33,235 nt of DNA from Actinomycetota bacterium (GCA_005792725.1 SXQZ01000113.1:1-33235), one strand, 5' to 3'; positions 17,783-27,446 are shown, counted from the first letter of the stretch. The notes: generated by a model not told the origin, from the sequence alone. Translations and numbers: made by a program.

Positions 17783-18211
17783 TCAGTCGGGCCCGGGCCG
17801 CTCCCGCCGGGCGGCCTTCCGGTGCTGCCGGCGCTCCCGCTCCTCCCGGCGCCTGCGCTCAACGGCCGCGCCGGGCCGCGTGGGCACGCGGCGCGGGTCC
17901 TCCGCGATCGCCGCGACGATGAGTTCGACGAGCCGGTCCACCGCAAGAGCACGGTTGCGGGCCTGATGCCGCTCGCGGCGCGCCGTGGCCCGCAGGTCGT
18001 CGTTGGCCGTAACCCGTGTGGCCAGACGCTCCCGGATGAGGTCCCGGCGGCGGACCGACACGGGGATGCGCGAGATGGGGACCCGCACCTCCACCTGCGT
18101 GGACACCGCGTTCACGTTCTGCCCCCCGGGGCCGCCCGCGCGGGAGAAGGTGACCCGCCCGTGGCGCTCGACCGCATCGCGGATGCGGGCCTCGGGAACC
18201 CCCCGGGTCAT
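17783..18211 (-). CDS. arfB: Peptidyl-tRNA hydrolase ArfB-type (class I RF domain, GGQ)
   Basis: FSRAGGPGGQNVNAVSTQVEVR and basic C-terminal tail RRREERERRQHRKAARRER. Confidence 0.87.
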   Translation of the reverse strand: MTRGVPEARIRDAVERHGRVTFSRAGGPGGQNVNAVSTQVEVRVPISRIPVSVRRRDLIRERLATRVTANDDLRATARRERHQARNRALAVDRLVELIVAAIAEDPRRVPTRPGAAVERRRREERERRQHRKAARRERPGPD

Positions 18212-18957
18212 CGGGGGCCGGCCGCCCCGGCCCGGGCGGCCTCGCGGCGGAGCGCCTCCTTGGCGGCCCGGCCGACCAGGGGGATCACCGGCGGGCCGCT
18301 CGGCGGATCCTGAACCGGGCCGCCCACCAGCGGCACCATGCCCGTGAGGTGCCACATGATGCGCTCCACGGCCCGGCGATTGCGGCCCGCACGCGGCGAG
18401 TCACGGATGTCGTCCATCGCGATGGGCTCCCCGAAGCGCACGCGCACCGGTCCGCGTAGCATCTGAGAGTCCCAGATCGCCGCCGGAACGACGGTGACAT
18501 CGGGCCGCGTGGCGAAGTAGCCGGCCCCGGCGAACGCCGGGCTCATCCGGCCCGTGCGCGTGACACCGCCCTCGGGGAAGATGAGCAGCGACTCGCCGCG
18601 GGCCAGGAGGTCACGCCCCATGCGCACCGACCAGACGTCGGGGGAGTGCCGGCGCACGGGGAACCCCCCGATGCGCGACAGCCAGGCGTCCACAAGCCGC
18701 GGACCGAACAGCTCCTCCTTGCCCATGGTCCACACCGGACGCGGCAGCGCCGCGACCGCGACCAGCAGCGGATCGATGAACGCCACGTGGTTGCTCACGA
18801 TGAGCGTCGGGCCCTCCGGCGGCAGGTGCTCCTGACCCGCCACCTTCATGCGCAGGGCCCCGTACGCCAGCACGCGAAGGACACCCCGCGTCGGGACCCA
18901 CACCGCCCGCTCGATGACCGGGCGCCGGCGCGGGCGATCCCGGATACCGGCGTTCAT
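18208..18957 (-). CDS. 1-acyl-sn-glycerol-3-phosphate acyltransferase-like protein (second PlsC paralogue)
   Basis: VSNHVAFIDPLLV (NHxxxxD), LIFPEGGVTRTGRMSPAFAGAGYFA; start chosen at MNAGIRD. Confidence 0.85.
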   Translation of the reverse strand: MNAGIRDRPRRRPVIERAVWVPTRGVLRVLAYGALRMKVAGQEHLPPEGPTLIVSNHVAFIDPLLVAVAALPRPVWTMGKEELFGPRLVDAWLSRIGGFPVRRHSPDVWSVRMGRDLLARGESLLIFPEGGVTRTGRMSPAFAGAGYFATRPDVTVVPAAIWDSQMLRGPVRVRFGEPIAMDDIRDSPRAGRNRRAVERIMWHLTGMVPLVGGPVQDPPSGPPVIPLVGRAAKEALRREAARAGAAGPR

Positions 18958-19379
18958 GCGGCCTCCCCCCACGCGGTGAGCATGACGTCCCGTGCACTGC
19001 CATGGTCACGGTGCTCGAGCAGGTAGATGCCCTGCCACGTGCCCAGGGCAGGGCGGCCGGCGGAAACGGGGATCAGCGGCGATCGCCCCACGATCACCGC
19101 CTTCACGTGAGCCGGTATGTCGTCGGGCCCCTCCACGACATGCGTCCAGTACGGGGAGTCCTCGCGCACGGCGTCATCGGGCCATGCGTCGAGGTCACGT
19201 CGTACGCCGGGGCGTGCGTCCCCAATGCGGGAGAGGGCGGCCGATGTGCGCCGGATAAATACGTTGAGCATTCCGATACGGGTACGGGCGAGATCGGGCA
19301 GCGTGCCCAGGACCTCACGGGTGGTGGGATGCACGCCGCGCAGGGGCGCCTCGATCCTGAGCGCGCGCTGGACCCACAC
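18954..19379 (-). CDS. yjbQ: YjbQ/UPF0047 family protein
   Basis: MWVQRAL start; EGPDDIPAHVKAVIVG; LGTWQGIYLLEHRDHG family signatures. Confidence 0.85.
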   Translation of the reverse strand: MWVQRALRIEAPLRGVHPTTREVLGTLPDLARTRIGMLNVFIRRTSAALSRIGDARPGVRRDLDAWPDDAVREDSPYWTHVVEGPDDIPAHVKAVIVGRSPLIPVSAGRPALGTWQGIYLLEHRDHGSARDVMLTAWGEAA

Positions 19380-19384
19380 GGCGG

Positions 19385-20383
19385 CTACAGGCCCATCGCC
19401 GCCGTGGCCTCGGCCATGACCGGCCCGGCGATGGCGCGGGCACGCTCAGCACCCTCCTCGAGGATCGCCTCGAGCCCGGCGGGGTCATCCATCAGCCGCT
19501 CCCGGCGCTCGCGTATCGGTCGGATGAGGTCCTTGACCCGGGCCGCCAGGTCCCGCTTGTCCGCGACGCACCCCAGCGTGGCGGTGGTGCACCCCTCGAC
19601 GATCCCCGCGATCTCCGGGTCGCTTGCCCCCAGCAGCCTCTGCCAGGAGAAGACGTTGCACACCTCCGGGTCCCCGGGATCATCCTTCCGGATGCGCTGC
19701 GGATCGGTGACCATTCCCATCACCTGCGCATCGACCTCCGTGTCGGACGACGCCAGGGTGATGACGTTGCCGTAGCTCTTGCTCATCTTGCGGCCGTCCA
19801 TCCCGAGCAGCAGGGGGGCCTCGGAGATGATGGCCTCAGGCTCCGGGAAGACCGGTCCGTAGAGATGGTTGAACCGCCGCACCACCTCGCGCGACAGTTC
19901 GAGGTGCGGCAGCTGGTCCTGCCCCACCGGGACCCGCGTGGCCTTGTAGAGGATGATGTCCGCGGCTTGGAGGAGCGGGTAGCCGAGGAACCCGTAGGTG
20001 AGCAGGTGATCGCCGAGCTCATCGATCTGCCCCTTGTAGGTGGGGACCCGCTCAAGCCACGACAGCGGGGTGATCATGCCCAGCAGCACCGCGAGCTCGG
20101 CATGCTGCGGAACGTCACTCTGGCGGAAGATGACGCTGCGCCCGGGGTCCACCCCGCAGGCCACCCAGTCGGCCACCATCTCGAGGCCCGCGGCATGGAT
20201 GCCCTTGGCGTCCTCGTAGCCGGTCGTGAGCGCATGCAGGTCCACCACCGAGTAGATGCACTCGTACTCATCCTGCAGCCGCACCCAGTTGCCCAGCGCA
20301 CCCAGGAAGTGGCCGATGTGCAGTTGCCCGGTGGGGCGCATCCCGGAGAACACGCGGGGGCGGGTTGCGGTGGTGGTGGGCAC
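19385..20383 (-). CDS. trpS: Tryptophanyl-tRNA synthetase
   Basis: FSGMRPTGQLHIGHFLGALGNWV (HIGH), GMDGRKMSKSYGN (KMSKS); GTG start at 20383. Confidence 0.95.
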   Translation of the reverse strand: MPTTTATRPRVFSGMRPTGQLHIGHFLGALGNWVRLQDEYECIYSVVDLHALTTGYEDAKGIHAAGLEMVADWVACGVDPGRSVIFRQSDVPQHAELAVLLGMITPLSWLERVPTYKGQIDELGDHLLTYGFLGYPLLQAADIILYKATRVPVGQDQLPHLELSREVVRRFNHLYGPVFPEPEAIISEAPLLLGMDGRKMSKSYGNVITLASSDTEVDAQVMGMVTDPQRIRKDDPGDPEVCNVFSWQRLLGASDPEIAGIVEGCTTATLGCVADKRDLAARVKDLIRPIRERRERLMDDPAGLEAILEEGAERARAIAGPVMAEATAAMGL

Positions 20384-20396
20384 GGCGCGGGAGTGT

Positions 20397-20415
20397 AGCC
20401 CCGCACCCGGGGGCT
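20397..20415 (-). terminator. Short hairpin between giant surface gene and trpS
   Basis: agccccg...cgggggct inverted repeat immediately after the giant ORF stop. Confidence 0.35.
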
Positions 20416-23400
20416 CAGCCGGTGACGGGCGTCCCGGTGCCGACCACGGACAGCGGTGCCGCATCCTGGGCGGTCAGCCGGGCGGACGCCGCCGAGCGGC
20501 CCGTGGCCGCGGCCACGGCACTGGCGGCACCCTGACGGCGGGCGGTCGTGGTGAGCCGGATCACCGGCATCTGGGCACCGGGCAGCAACTGCGCAATCCG
20601 GCAGGTGGTGGGGCCCGATCCGCCGCCGACCTGGGCCTCCCGGGCCGAGGAACCCGCGGGCGGGCGGCAGACGGCCCCCGGCGTCGATGTGATCCGCGTC
20701 GGCGCCGACAGCAGCGGCGGGGTCGGGATGGTCAGCACCACGTCGTAGGTCGGTCGCGTCTGGCGGTTACGCAGGCGGGCCGTCACGGTGGTGCGTTGCC
20801 GGGTGGCAACCCGTGGGGGCGTCGTGACGCGGATCGACAGACCGGGCTTCTCATCATCCGTCCGCGTCGCGGCGCACTGCGGCGCCGTGGGATCGGCCTG
20901 GGCGGTCACCGCCTCCCGGTTCGGCAGGGTGATCGTCCACGCCGGGCGGGCCGCCGCCGCGATACCCATGATGGTGAACGCCGCATCCACCTGCCCGGGG
21001 ATGAAGTATGTCGGCTGGCCGCGGTCCGCACCCGCTCCGCCCGACACCGTGTTCGACGGCCCGGCCGGGACGCTGACGGGGTCGGCCCCCGGGTTGATGA
21101 ACCCGAACGTCGCCGAGTACCGGCCACGTGTGACCCGACTGACACACATGAGGTATACGCCGAGCTGCTGGGTCGCCGGGGTCGGGGACGGGCCGACCGG
21201 CGGTGTCGGGACCAGCGCCTCCGGGTCATCGGGATCCTTCGGGTCGCCCGGGCCGGGCGGGGCGTCCACGCACCGCACGGGCATTCCCACGTTGGCGGCC
21301 GCCGTCCGCGTGCCCTGGAACGCGAGCGTCCAGGTGGCGACCTGGCTCGATGGGATGCCGAAGACGGTGAACGCATTCCGCATCGTGCCCGGCATGAAGA
21401 GCACCGGCTGGCCGCGTCCCTGCCCCCCGGGGTCACCGGGCGCGAGCGCGACGTTGTTCATGGCGCCGATGGCGACCCCGATCGCCGCACTGTTCGGGTT
21501 CACGTACCCGAACAGTGCGTCGTAGGTGCCGTCGGCATTGGGCATGACGCACGTGACGAAGATGCCGACCGGCGCGGCAAGCTCCCCGAGGGGCGTGTTC
21601 TCGCCGGGACATGGCAGCGAGGTGCGCATCGCCGTCGCCGTCCGGGCGGTGCTGCCGCTGAGAATCGTCCACGTGACCGAGCGGGTACCCGGCACGCCCC
21701 GCACCGTGAATGCGTCGTCGGTGACGCCGGGCGCGAACACCGTCGGCTGCCCCCGGTCGCCTCCCGCCCCGCCGGCGATCGCCACCGAGTTCGTGGGACC
21801 CGCCGCGAGGGAGAACGACGATGACTCATTGCTCTGGTACCCGAAGCGCGCGTCGTAGCTCCCGTCGGGGTTGGAGGTCACGCAGGCGACGCGCACCGAG
21901 GCCTGCGGCGTCGGATCCGGCTCGGCGCAGCGCGATGACGAGATCGTCGCGGTCGCCGTCCGGGTGGACCCGCCGCTGACCAGCGTCCACGTGACCGTTC
22001 CGTCCTCCCCGACCCCGCGGACCCGGACCACCACGGGGCGTGTGCCCGGTCCGAACGACTCCGGCTGGCCCACGATCACCGGTGCGCCGGCCGCGGCGTC
22101 GCCGGTGATGGCATTGCCCCCACCGCGTGGGATCACCTGCGAGGTGGCATTGGGGTTGGAGTACCCGAGGACCGCATCGAAGGTGCCATCCTCATTCGGC
22201 GCAACGCAGGCCGTGGTGGGAACGACCGGTTCGACCGGGGTGCTGACCCCCGGGGGGGACGGAGGCGCGACGCACCCGGCATCGAAGGTCGCCCGGCCGG
22301 GAGCGTCCCAGTTGTGCCCCGGGTACGTGACGGTCCGGCCATCCTGCAGATACCGGAAGGGCGGGACGATGTCGCCGGCGTGGCTGAGGGCGTGCGGCTC
22401 AATGGCCACCCGCCATGCCAGCTCCAGGCGCACGTACCGGAGTCCGCCGTCCTGATGGCACACGACGACCTGTGCGTCCGGCCCGTCATCAAGGGGGCGG
22501 TCATCACTCCGGCGCGGGCGGCATCCGTTGCCGAGCAGTTCCTGGGTCCCCGTGTCCCAGTTCTTCCCGGGGTAGCGGGTCGTGACGCCGTCCTTCTCGT
22601 ACGAGAACGGCGGGATGATGTCCCGGCCCGCCTGATGCTGGTCGTGGCCCTGCGTGACGATCGCCTCGGGGGCGATCGTGATCTCCACGTAGGGGTTCGT
22701 CGGGCTCGACGTGGCGTGGCAGATGGTGACCTTCTGCTTCTTCGGCGCCGCGGGCGGGACGAACGCGGGCGTCACGGCCGAGGCCGCCTCGACCCGGCAG
22801 CCGGCCACGAGGAGGGCGCGCCCGCGCTCGGTCAGGTTCTTCCCCGGGTACTCGATGAGGGCGCCCTTCTCCTCATACGCGAACGGCGGGATGATGTCGC
22901 GGCCATCCTGATGCTGGTCGTGACCCTGCTTGATGATGGAATCCGGATCGACGGTGATCACCACGTACGGGTTCGTGGCGCTCGAGGTCACGTGGCAGAT
23001 CGTCACCTTGGGCCGGGGTCGGCCCGTGTCGGTAGTGCGCCCCCCGGGAGCGCCCCCGGCAGAGCCGGTCGCGGCGGGGGTGACCGGCGCCGAGGGATCC
23101 GACGCGGGGCCGGTCCCACCCCCGCCCGTCGCGGTCACCGTGAAGGTGTACGGAGTGCCGTTCGCCAGCCCGGTCGTGACACATGTGGTCGTGACCGCCG
23201 TGCAGGTGGCGCCCCCCGGGCTCGCCGTCACGGTGTACGAGCGGATCGACGACGCCGACGCGTTCTGCGGACGGGCCCAGCTGACGGTGACCTGGCCGTT
23301 CCCGGGCGCTCCGGCGACCCGCCGCGGCGGGCCCGGCACGATCACCGCCTGATAGGTGACGGGCTGGCCACTCGCGGCCCCAACCGGGCCCGTGTTGCCG

Positions 23401-26400
23401 TAGGCATCCGTCACCGTGCCGGGCCCCAGTTGGGGGATGACCGTCCCGGCACCGGGTCCCGACGCCGACACGACGAGCGTCCAGGTGGTCCCCGTGCCCG
23501 TGACCTCGGCGGCCGACCACCCCGTGCTCGTGCCGGCGAACGATGTGATGTCGTTCGTGGCCAGACCCGTCACCGGCTTGGTGAAGACGATCACGTACGT
23601 GAGGGAGGTCGCGGTGGTCGGTGACGCGGATGTCGTCGTGAACGACACCACCGCCGGCGCGGCGGTGTCCACGCCCCACTGACGCGTTGCCGCCGCCGAG
23701 ACATTGCCGGCCGCATCGGTGGCCCGGACCCGGAAGGTATGACTCCCGTCGGCCAGCGACCCATAGGCGACCGGGCTCGTGCAGGGTGAATAGGTGCCGT
23801 CCCCGGCGGGCGTGTCGTGCCGGCACTCGGTGCCCGTTGGCGACCCCGATGCCGTGAAGCCCAGCGTCGCCGTCGTGGCATTCGTGGTCACACCGTCCGC
23901 AGGGCCCGAGGTGATGGCGACCGTCGGGGCCGTGCGGTCAATGGTGACGGCGATCGCAGGCGTTGCCGACGACGGACCCGCCACCGCGGCCCCGTTGACG
24001 ATGGCATCCTGGGCGATCGTTGCGACCACGGTGCCATCCACGGCGGCGGCATTGGAGACGGAGAAGGTGTACGGACCGGCACCCGACCCCGAGGGCGCCC
24101 CGATCACCCATGTGCCCGTCGCACCGCTGCCCCCGGAGACCGTGACATCGCCCCCCGTGAAGCCGGTGACCGACTCGGAGAATGTGACCGAGTACGCGAT
24201 GGTCGTACCGTTGGTGGGGCTGGCGGTGGTCGCGAGGAACGCGGTGATGCCGGGCGGTGCGCCGGGCGCGTACTCGAGCACCGGCCCGTTGGCGACCCCC
24301 GCCGGACCGGCGTTCCCATACTCATCGCTCACCGTGCCGGTCCCGAGCCGGGGCCGCACGTTGCCCGCCGTCGGGGATGCCGCGCTGATGGTGACCGTAC
24401 GCGTGTTCCCGGTGCCGGCGACCGATGCGATCGACCAGCCCGATCCGGCTGGGCTGCCGGGCGACGGATCGATGTCGAAGTCGGCGGCGGTGACACCGAT
24501 GACCGCCTCCGAGAAGACCACCGTGTAGGTGATACTCGTCGCCGAGGTCGGTGACGACGTCACGGTCGTGAACGACGTCACCGAGGGCCCCGTCAGGTCG
24601 ATGATGATCGTCACGGGCGTGCTGTAGCCAGGCCCCGTGAAGGGATCGGTCTGCTCCGCACGGGCCGTGTAGGTGCCGCCCGCAAGCGAGGGCGATGTGA
24701 CGGTGTAGGTCCCGCCGGCGCAGGGCGCGGTCGGGGTCTGCACCGGGCTGCCCGTGGCACTCGCGCCGGCGTAGATCCTGACCGTGACTGTGAGGACACC
24801 CTCGCAGGTGCCCGATACGGTGGGCGTGGCGTCACCACTGGTTGACCCATTCGCCGGGGAGTCAAGGGTCACGACGGGTGGGGGCAGGACCGCGAAGACC
24901 TGTGTGACGGGATCGGCGGCCGCGTAGGTGGAGTCGCCACCCTGGGTGGCCGTGAGGCTGCAGGTTCCGGTGGCGCCCGGGGTGACGGTCCACGCGCCGG
25001 ACGACCCGGCCACCGTGCAGATCCCCGGCGTATCCGACACCACGGTGACGGCGAGCGCGGACGGCGCGGACGAAGGGTTCACCGTGAACGCCCCGTCATC
25101 GAGCCGGCGATCGGGAATCGGGGAGAAGGTGATCGACTGCGATGTGCCGGCGCGGAAGGAGCGGATGTCGCCCAGGGCCGTTCCCGCGGCGTAGGTGGCC
25201 TTCACCCGGTAGTAGTAGGTGGTGCCCGCGGTCAGGGCGGACAGGGAGGTCGCGATGTCCGCCGGGAAGGTGGACGTCAGGCTGAGGTCGGGCGGGCTCG
25301 CCGTGCCGTCATCGTCCTTGATGCGAACCGTGGTCGTGCCACTCGCCAGACTCGCGCTCGTGCCCCAGATGAAATCGACGGCCGATGCCGTGCCATTGGC
25401 ATCCACCACGCCGTTGATCGTGGCCGTGGTACCCGTGATGCCGGTGGCCGACGCCGTGGTCGCCGTGGGCGTGCCCACCGGTTCGGGGGTGATGAACGAC
25501 AGGATCTCCCCCGTGGTCGCGGATGACCCCGACGGCGTCCCGATCGCGCGGAAGTAGTAGACGGTGCCGGTCGCGAGGCCGGTCAGGGACGCCGCGACCG
25601 CGGTGGGCGATGACCCGGTGACGGAACCCGGGGTGGCGGTGGCGGTCGTGGCACCCGTGAGCGACGGGCTCGTGCCGTACGCGAACGTGGCCACGGGGGA
25701 CGCGTTGTTGCCGTCAATCAAGCCGTTCAGCGTTGCCGACGCGCTGCCGGCGGACTGGGACACCGCGGTGGCGGGGCGCGTCTCCACCGAGGGATCGAGG
25801 GTCACCGTTGCCCCCGTGGCCGTGACCGCGCCCGATCCCGCGGTGCACGCGGCCGAGGAGCCCCCGGTCTGCACACTCTGGGCAGGGATCACCGACGCCG
25901 TGGCGCCGGTGATCCATAGGGCGCCCGACACGGCGTATGCGGAGTTCTGGTAGGCGACCGTGGACGACGTGCTGCATGGCACCCGCATGGTGTAGGTCAG
26001 CGTGGCAGCCGTGGCGGAACTCGCCGTGAAGGGACCGGTGAAGTGAAGCGGGGAGGCGGCCAGCGCCGCATCGGCGGCGAGGATCACGGGGTCGTCCACC
26101 GCACGCGTGCCGTTGACGTCCGTGATGCTCGCCGTGCCGCCCTTGAACAGCACGCCCGCCGCCGGGGTGTCCACGATCTCGTCGAGCACCGATGCGGTGG
26201 CCGACGACGAGGTCACACCCACCTGGTACGGCACCTCGACGTAGGTGGTTCCCATGGCGGAGTACGATGCGAGCCCGGTACTCCCCGTGAGCGCCTTCGT
26301 GATGGTCAGTGGATTGGCGATGGACGCGGGGCCCATGTTGGCAAGGGTCTGCGTGGCACCGCTCACCGCATTGGCGATGACCGAATGCTTGATCTGGGTT

Positions 26401-27356
26401 CCGGATGCGACCTGCGCCACCGGCATGATCGGCACATCTGCCACGGCAGAGGGCCCGACGATGCGGAACGTGTACGTCGCGATGTAGTCCTTGGCGCCGG
26501 CGGGCAGGCCACCCGCGTTCGCACTGGTCACGATGAGTTCGTCAGCAAGGGTGCGCTGGGTCGTGCCCCCGCGCCAGTTGGGCGCGGTCGTCCAGCTGTT
26601 CGCGTTCTGGAGCTCCCCGAACGTCACCGACGTCGACTCCAGGCGCAGCGCACGGGTGGGCCACGTGGACACCCCCGCGGGGGTGAGCCACACGATGCTG
26701 CCGTCGGGCGATCGCCCGGCCCCGATCGTGCCGGTCGCACCGAGTACCTTGATCTCCAGCGTCGCGCCCAACTGGCGCGACGCGCTCGACTGCAGATCGG
26801 TGACCTTGTTGGCCGACGCCTTGATGGTCTCCGCCACCTTGAGGAAGGTGAACTTGCAGCTGTAGAGCACGGAGGCGCCGGCAAGGGTGGGCTGCCGGTC
26901 GTACACCCGCAGCACATGGCTCTGGGCCGCGGCGGTCGGCTGCGTCGCCTTCAGGAGGAAGAAGGCGGTCTCGGAACTGCTCCCCCCGAGGGCGGCGATC
27001 TGCTGATCGCGGTCGGCCGGGTTGGCCAGGGATACGACCCCGCCGCCGAACGACTCGAGCGCAACCCAGACGTCGCTGCGCGCCCCGCCGGAGTTGGTGA
27101 CCTTGTAGGCCGCATAGGCCGCGTCAAGCCGGGGCGTGACCCCCGAATCGATGTAGAGCACCTTGCCGTGGGTCGCAGTGACCGTAAGGCTGTTCTGGGT
27201 GGATGAACCGTTGCAGGCGTCCGTGACCGCAGCGGAGGCCCCTGCGGGCCAGGCGACCAGCACGGCGAGCGCCCAAAGCGCGACGAGCACGCCCAGACGG
27301 GAGCGGCGGGTCACGGAGAGTGCAGCGTGGGCGATTCGCACGTGGAGGAGCAACAA
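20415..27356 (-). CDS. Giant exported multidomain surface protein (Ig-like/FN3 modules, three CH/HxxH/DIIPPF modules, four FGY-DRGQPT modules, DUF11-like C-terminus)
   Basis: 2313-aa uninterrupted ORF; signal peptide RRSRLGVLVALWALAVLVAWPAGASAA; FN3 (GPPRRVAGAPGNGQVTVSW...TPYTFTVTATGGGGTGPAS); Ig-like 'SPTSATSITYTVVFSEAV' repeats. N-terminal start uncertain (27356, 27341 or 27314). Confidence 0.85.
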   Translation of the reverse strand: MLLLHVRIAHAALSVTRRSRLGVLVALWALAVLVAWPAGASAAVTDACNGSSTQNSLTVTATHGKVLYIDSGVTPRLDAAYAAYKVTNSGGARSDVWVALESFGGGVVSLANPADRDQQIAALGGSSSETAFFLLKATQPTAAAQSHVLRVYDRQPTLAGASVLYSCKFTFLKVAETIKASANKVTDLQSSASRQLGATLEIKVLGATGTIGAGRSPDGSIVWLTPAGVSTWPTRALRLESTSVTFGELQNANSWTTAPNWRGGTTQRTLADELIVTSANAGGLPAGAKDYIATYTFRIVGPSAVADVPIMPVAQVASGTQIKHSVIANAVSGATQTLANMGPASIANPLTITKALTGSTGLASYSAMGTTYVEVPYQVGVTSSSATASVLDEIVDTPAAGVLFKGGTASITDVNGTRAVDDPVILAADAALAASPLHFTGPFTASSATAATLTYTMRVPCSTSSTVAYQNSAYAVSGALWITGATASVIPAQSVQTGGSSAACTAGSGAVTATGATVTLDPSVETRPATAVSQSAGSASATLNGLIDGNNASPVATFAYGTSPSLTGATTATATPGSVTGSSPTAVAASLTGLATGTVYYFRAIGTPSGSSATTGEILSFITPEPVGTPTATTASATGITGTTATINGVVDANGTASAVDFIWGTSASLASGTTTVRIKDDDGTASPPDLSLTSTFPADIATSLSALTAGTTYYYRVKATYAAGTALGDIRSFRAGTSQSITFSPIPDRRLDDGAFTVNPSSAPSALAVTVVSDTPGICTVAGSSGAWTVTPGATGTCSLTATQGGDSTYAAADPVTQVFAVLPPPVVTLDSPANGSTSGDATPTVSGTCEGVLTVTVRIYAGASATGSPVQTPTAPCAGGTYTVTSPSLAGGTYTARAEQTDPFTGPGYSTPVTIIIDLTGPSVTSFTTVTSSPTSATSITYTVVFSEAVIGVTAADFDIDPSPGSPAGSGWSIASVAGTGNTRTVTISAASPTAGNVRPRLGTGTVSDEYGNAGPAGVANGPVLEYAPGAPPGITAFLATTASPTNGTTIAYSVTFSESVTGFTGGDVTVSGGSGATGTWVIGAPSGSGAGPYTFSVSNAAAVDGTVVATIAQDAIVNGAAVAGPSSATPAIAVTIDRTAPTVAITSGPADGVTTNATTATLGFTASGSPTGTECRHDTPAGDGTYSPCTSPVAYGSLADGSHTFRVRATDAAGNVSAAATRQWGVDTAAPAVVSFTTTSASPTTATSLTYVIVFTKPVTGLATNDITSFAGTSTGWSAAEVTGTGTTWTLVVSASGPGAGTVIPQLGPGTVTDAYGNTGPVGAASGQPVTYQAVIVPGPPRRVAGAPGNGQVTVSWARPQNASASSIRSYTVTASPGGATCTAVTTTCVTTGLANGTPYTFTVTATGGGGTGPASDPSAPVTPAATGSAGGAPGGRTTDTGRPRPKVTICHVTSSATNPYVVITVDPDSIIKQGHDQHQDGRDIIPPFAYEEKGALIEYPGKNLTERGRALLVAGCRVEAASAVTPAFVPPAAPKKQKVTICHATSSPTNPYVEITIAPEAIVTQGHDQHQAGRDIIPPFSYEKDGVTTRYPGKNWDTGTQELLGNGCRPRRSDDRPLDDGPDAQVVVCHQDGGLRYVRLELAWRVAIEPHALSHAGDIVPPFRYLQDGRTVTYPGHNWDAPGRATFDAGCVAPPSPPGVSTPVEPVVPTTACVAPNEDGTFDAVLGYSNPNATSQVIPRGGGNAITGDAAAGAPVIVGQPESFGPGTRPVVVRVRGVGEDGTVTWTLVSGGSTRTATATISSSRCAEPDPTPQASVRVACVTSNPDGSYDARFGYQSNESSSFSLAAGPTNSVAIAGGAGGDRGQPTVFAPGVTDDAFTVRGVPGTRSVTWTILSGSTARTATAMRTSLPCPGENTPLGELAAPVGIFVTCVMPNADGTYDALFGYVNPNSAAIGVAIGAMNNVALAPGDPGGQGRGQPVLFMPGTMRNAFTVFGIPSSQVATWTLAFQGTRTAAANVGMPVRCVDAPPGPGDPKDPDDPEALVPTPPVGPSPTPATQQLGVYLMCVSRVTRGRYSATFGFINPGADPVSVPAGPSNTVSGGAGADRGQPTYFIPGQVDAAFTIMGIAAAARPAWTITLPNREAVTAQADPTAPQCAATRTDDEKPGLSIRVTTPPRVATRQRTTVTARLRNRQTRPTYDVVLTIPTPPLLSAPTRITSTPGAVCRPPAGSSAREAQVGGGSGPTTCRIAQLLPGAQMPVIRLTTTARRQGAASAVAAATGRSAASARLTAQDAAPLSVVGTGTPVTG
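20874..22208 (-). repeat. Four tandem ~92-aa protein modules (C..N.DG.Y.A.FGY.NPN...GP.N.V...DRGQPT.F.PG...AFTV.G...TWT...C)
   Basis: Module spans 21927-22208, 21609-21884, 21270-21551, 20874-21146, read from the translation. Confidence 0.85.
22272..23009 (-). repeat. Three tandem ~70-aa Cys/His modules (VTICHxT...GHDQHQxGRDIIPPFxY...YPGKNW...GC)
   Basis: Module spans 22797-23009, 22521-22733, 22272-22472, read from the translation. Confidence 0.88.
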
Positions 27357-27446
27357 GGTCGGTAGCGGGACGGCCGCACACGGTCAGGCACAGGTTATCG
27401 CGTTTTCGGTCCCATCGGGCCGAATCCGGTCCCAGCCCACCCGGCG

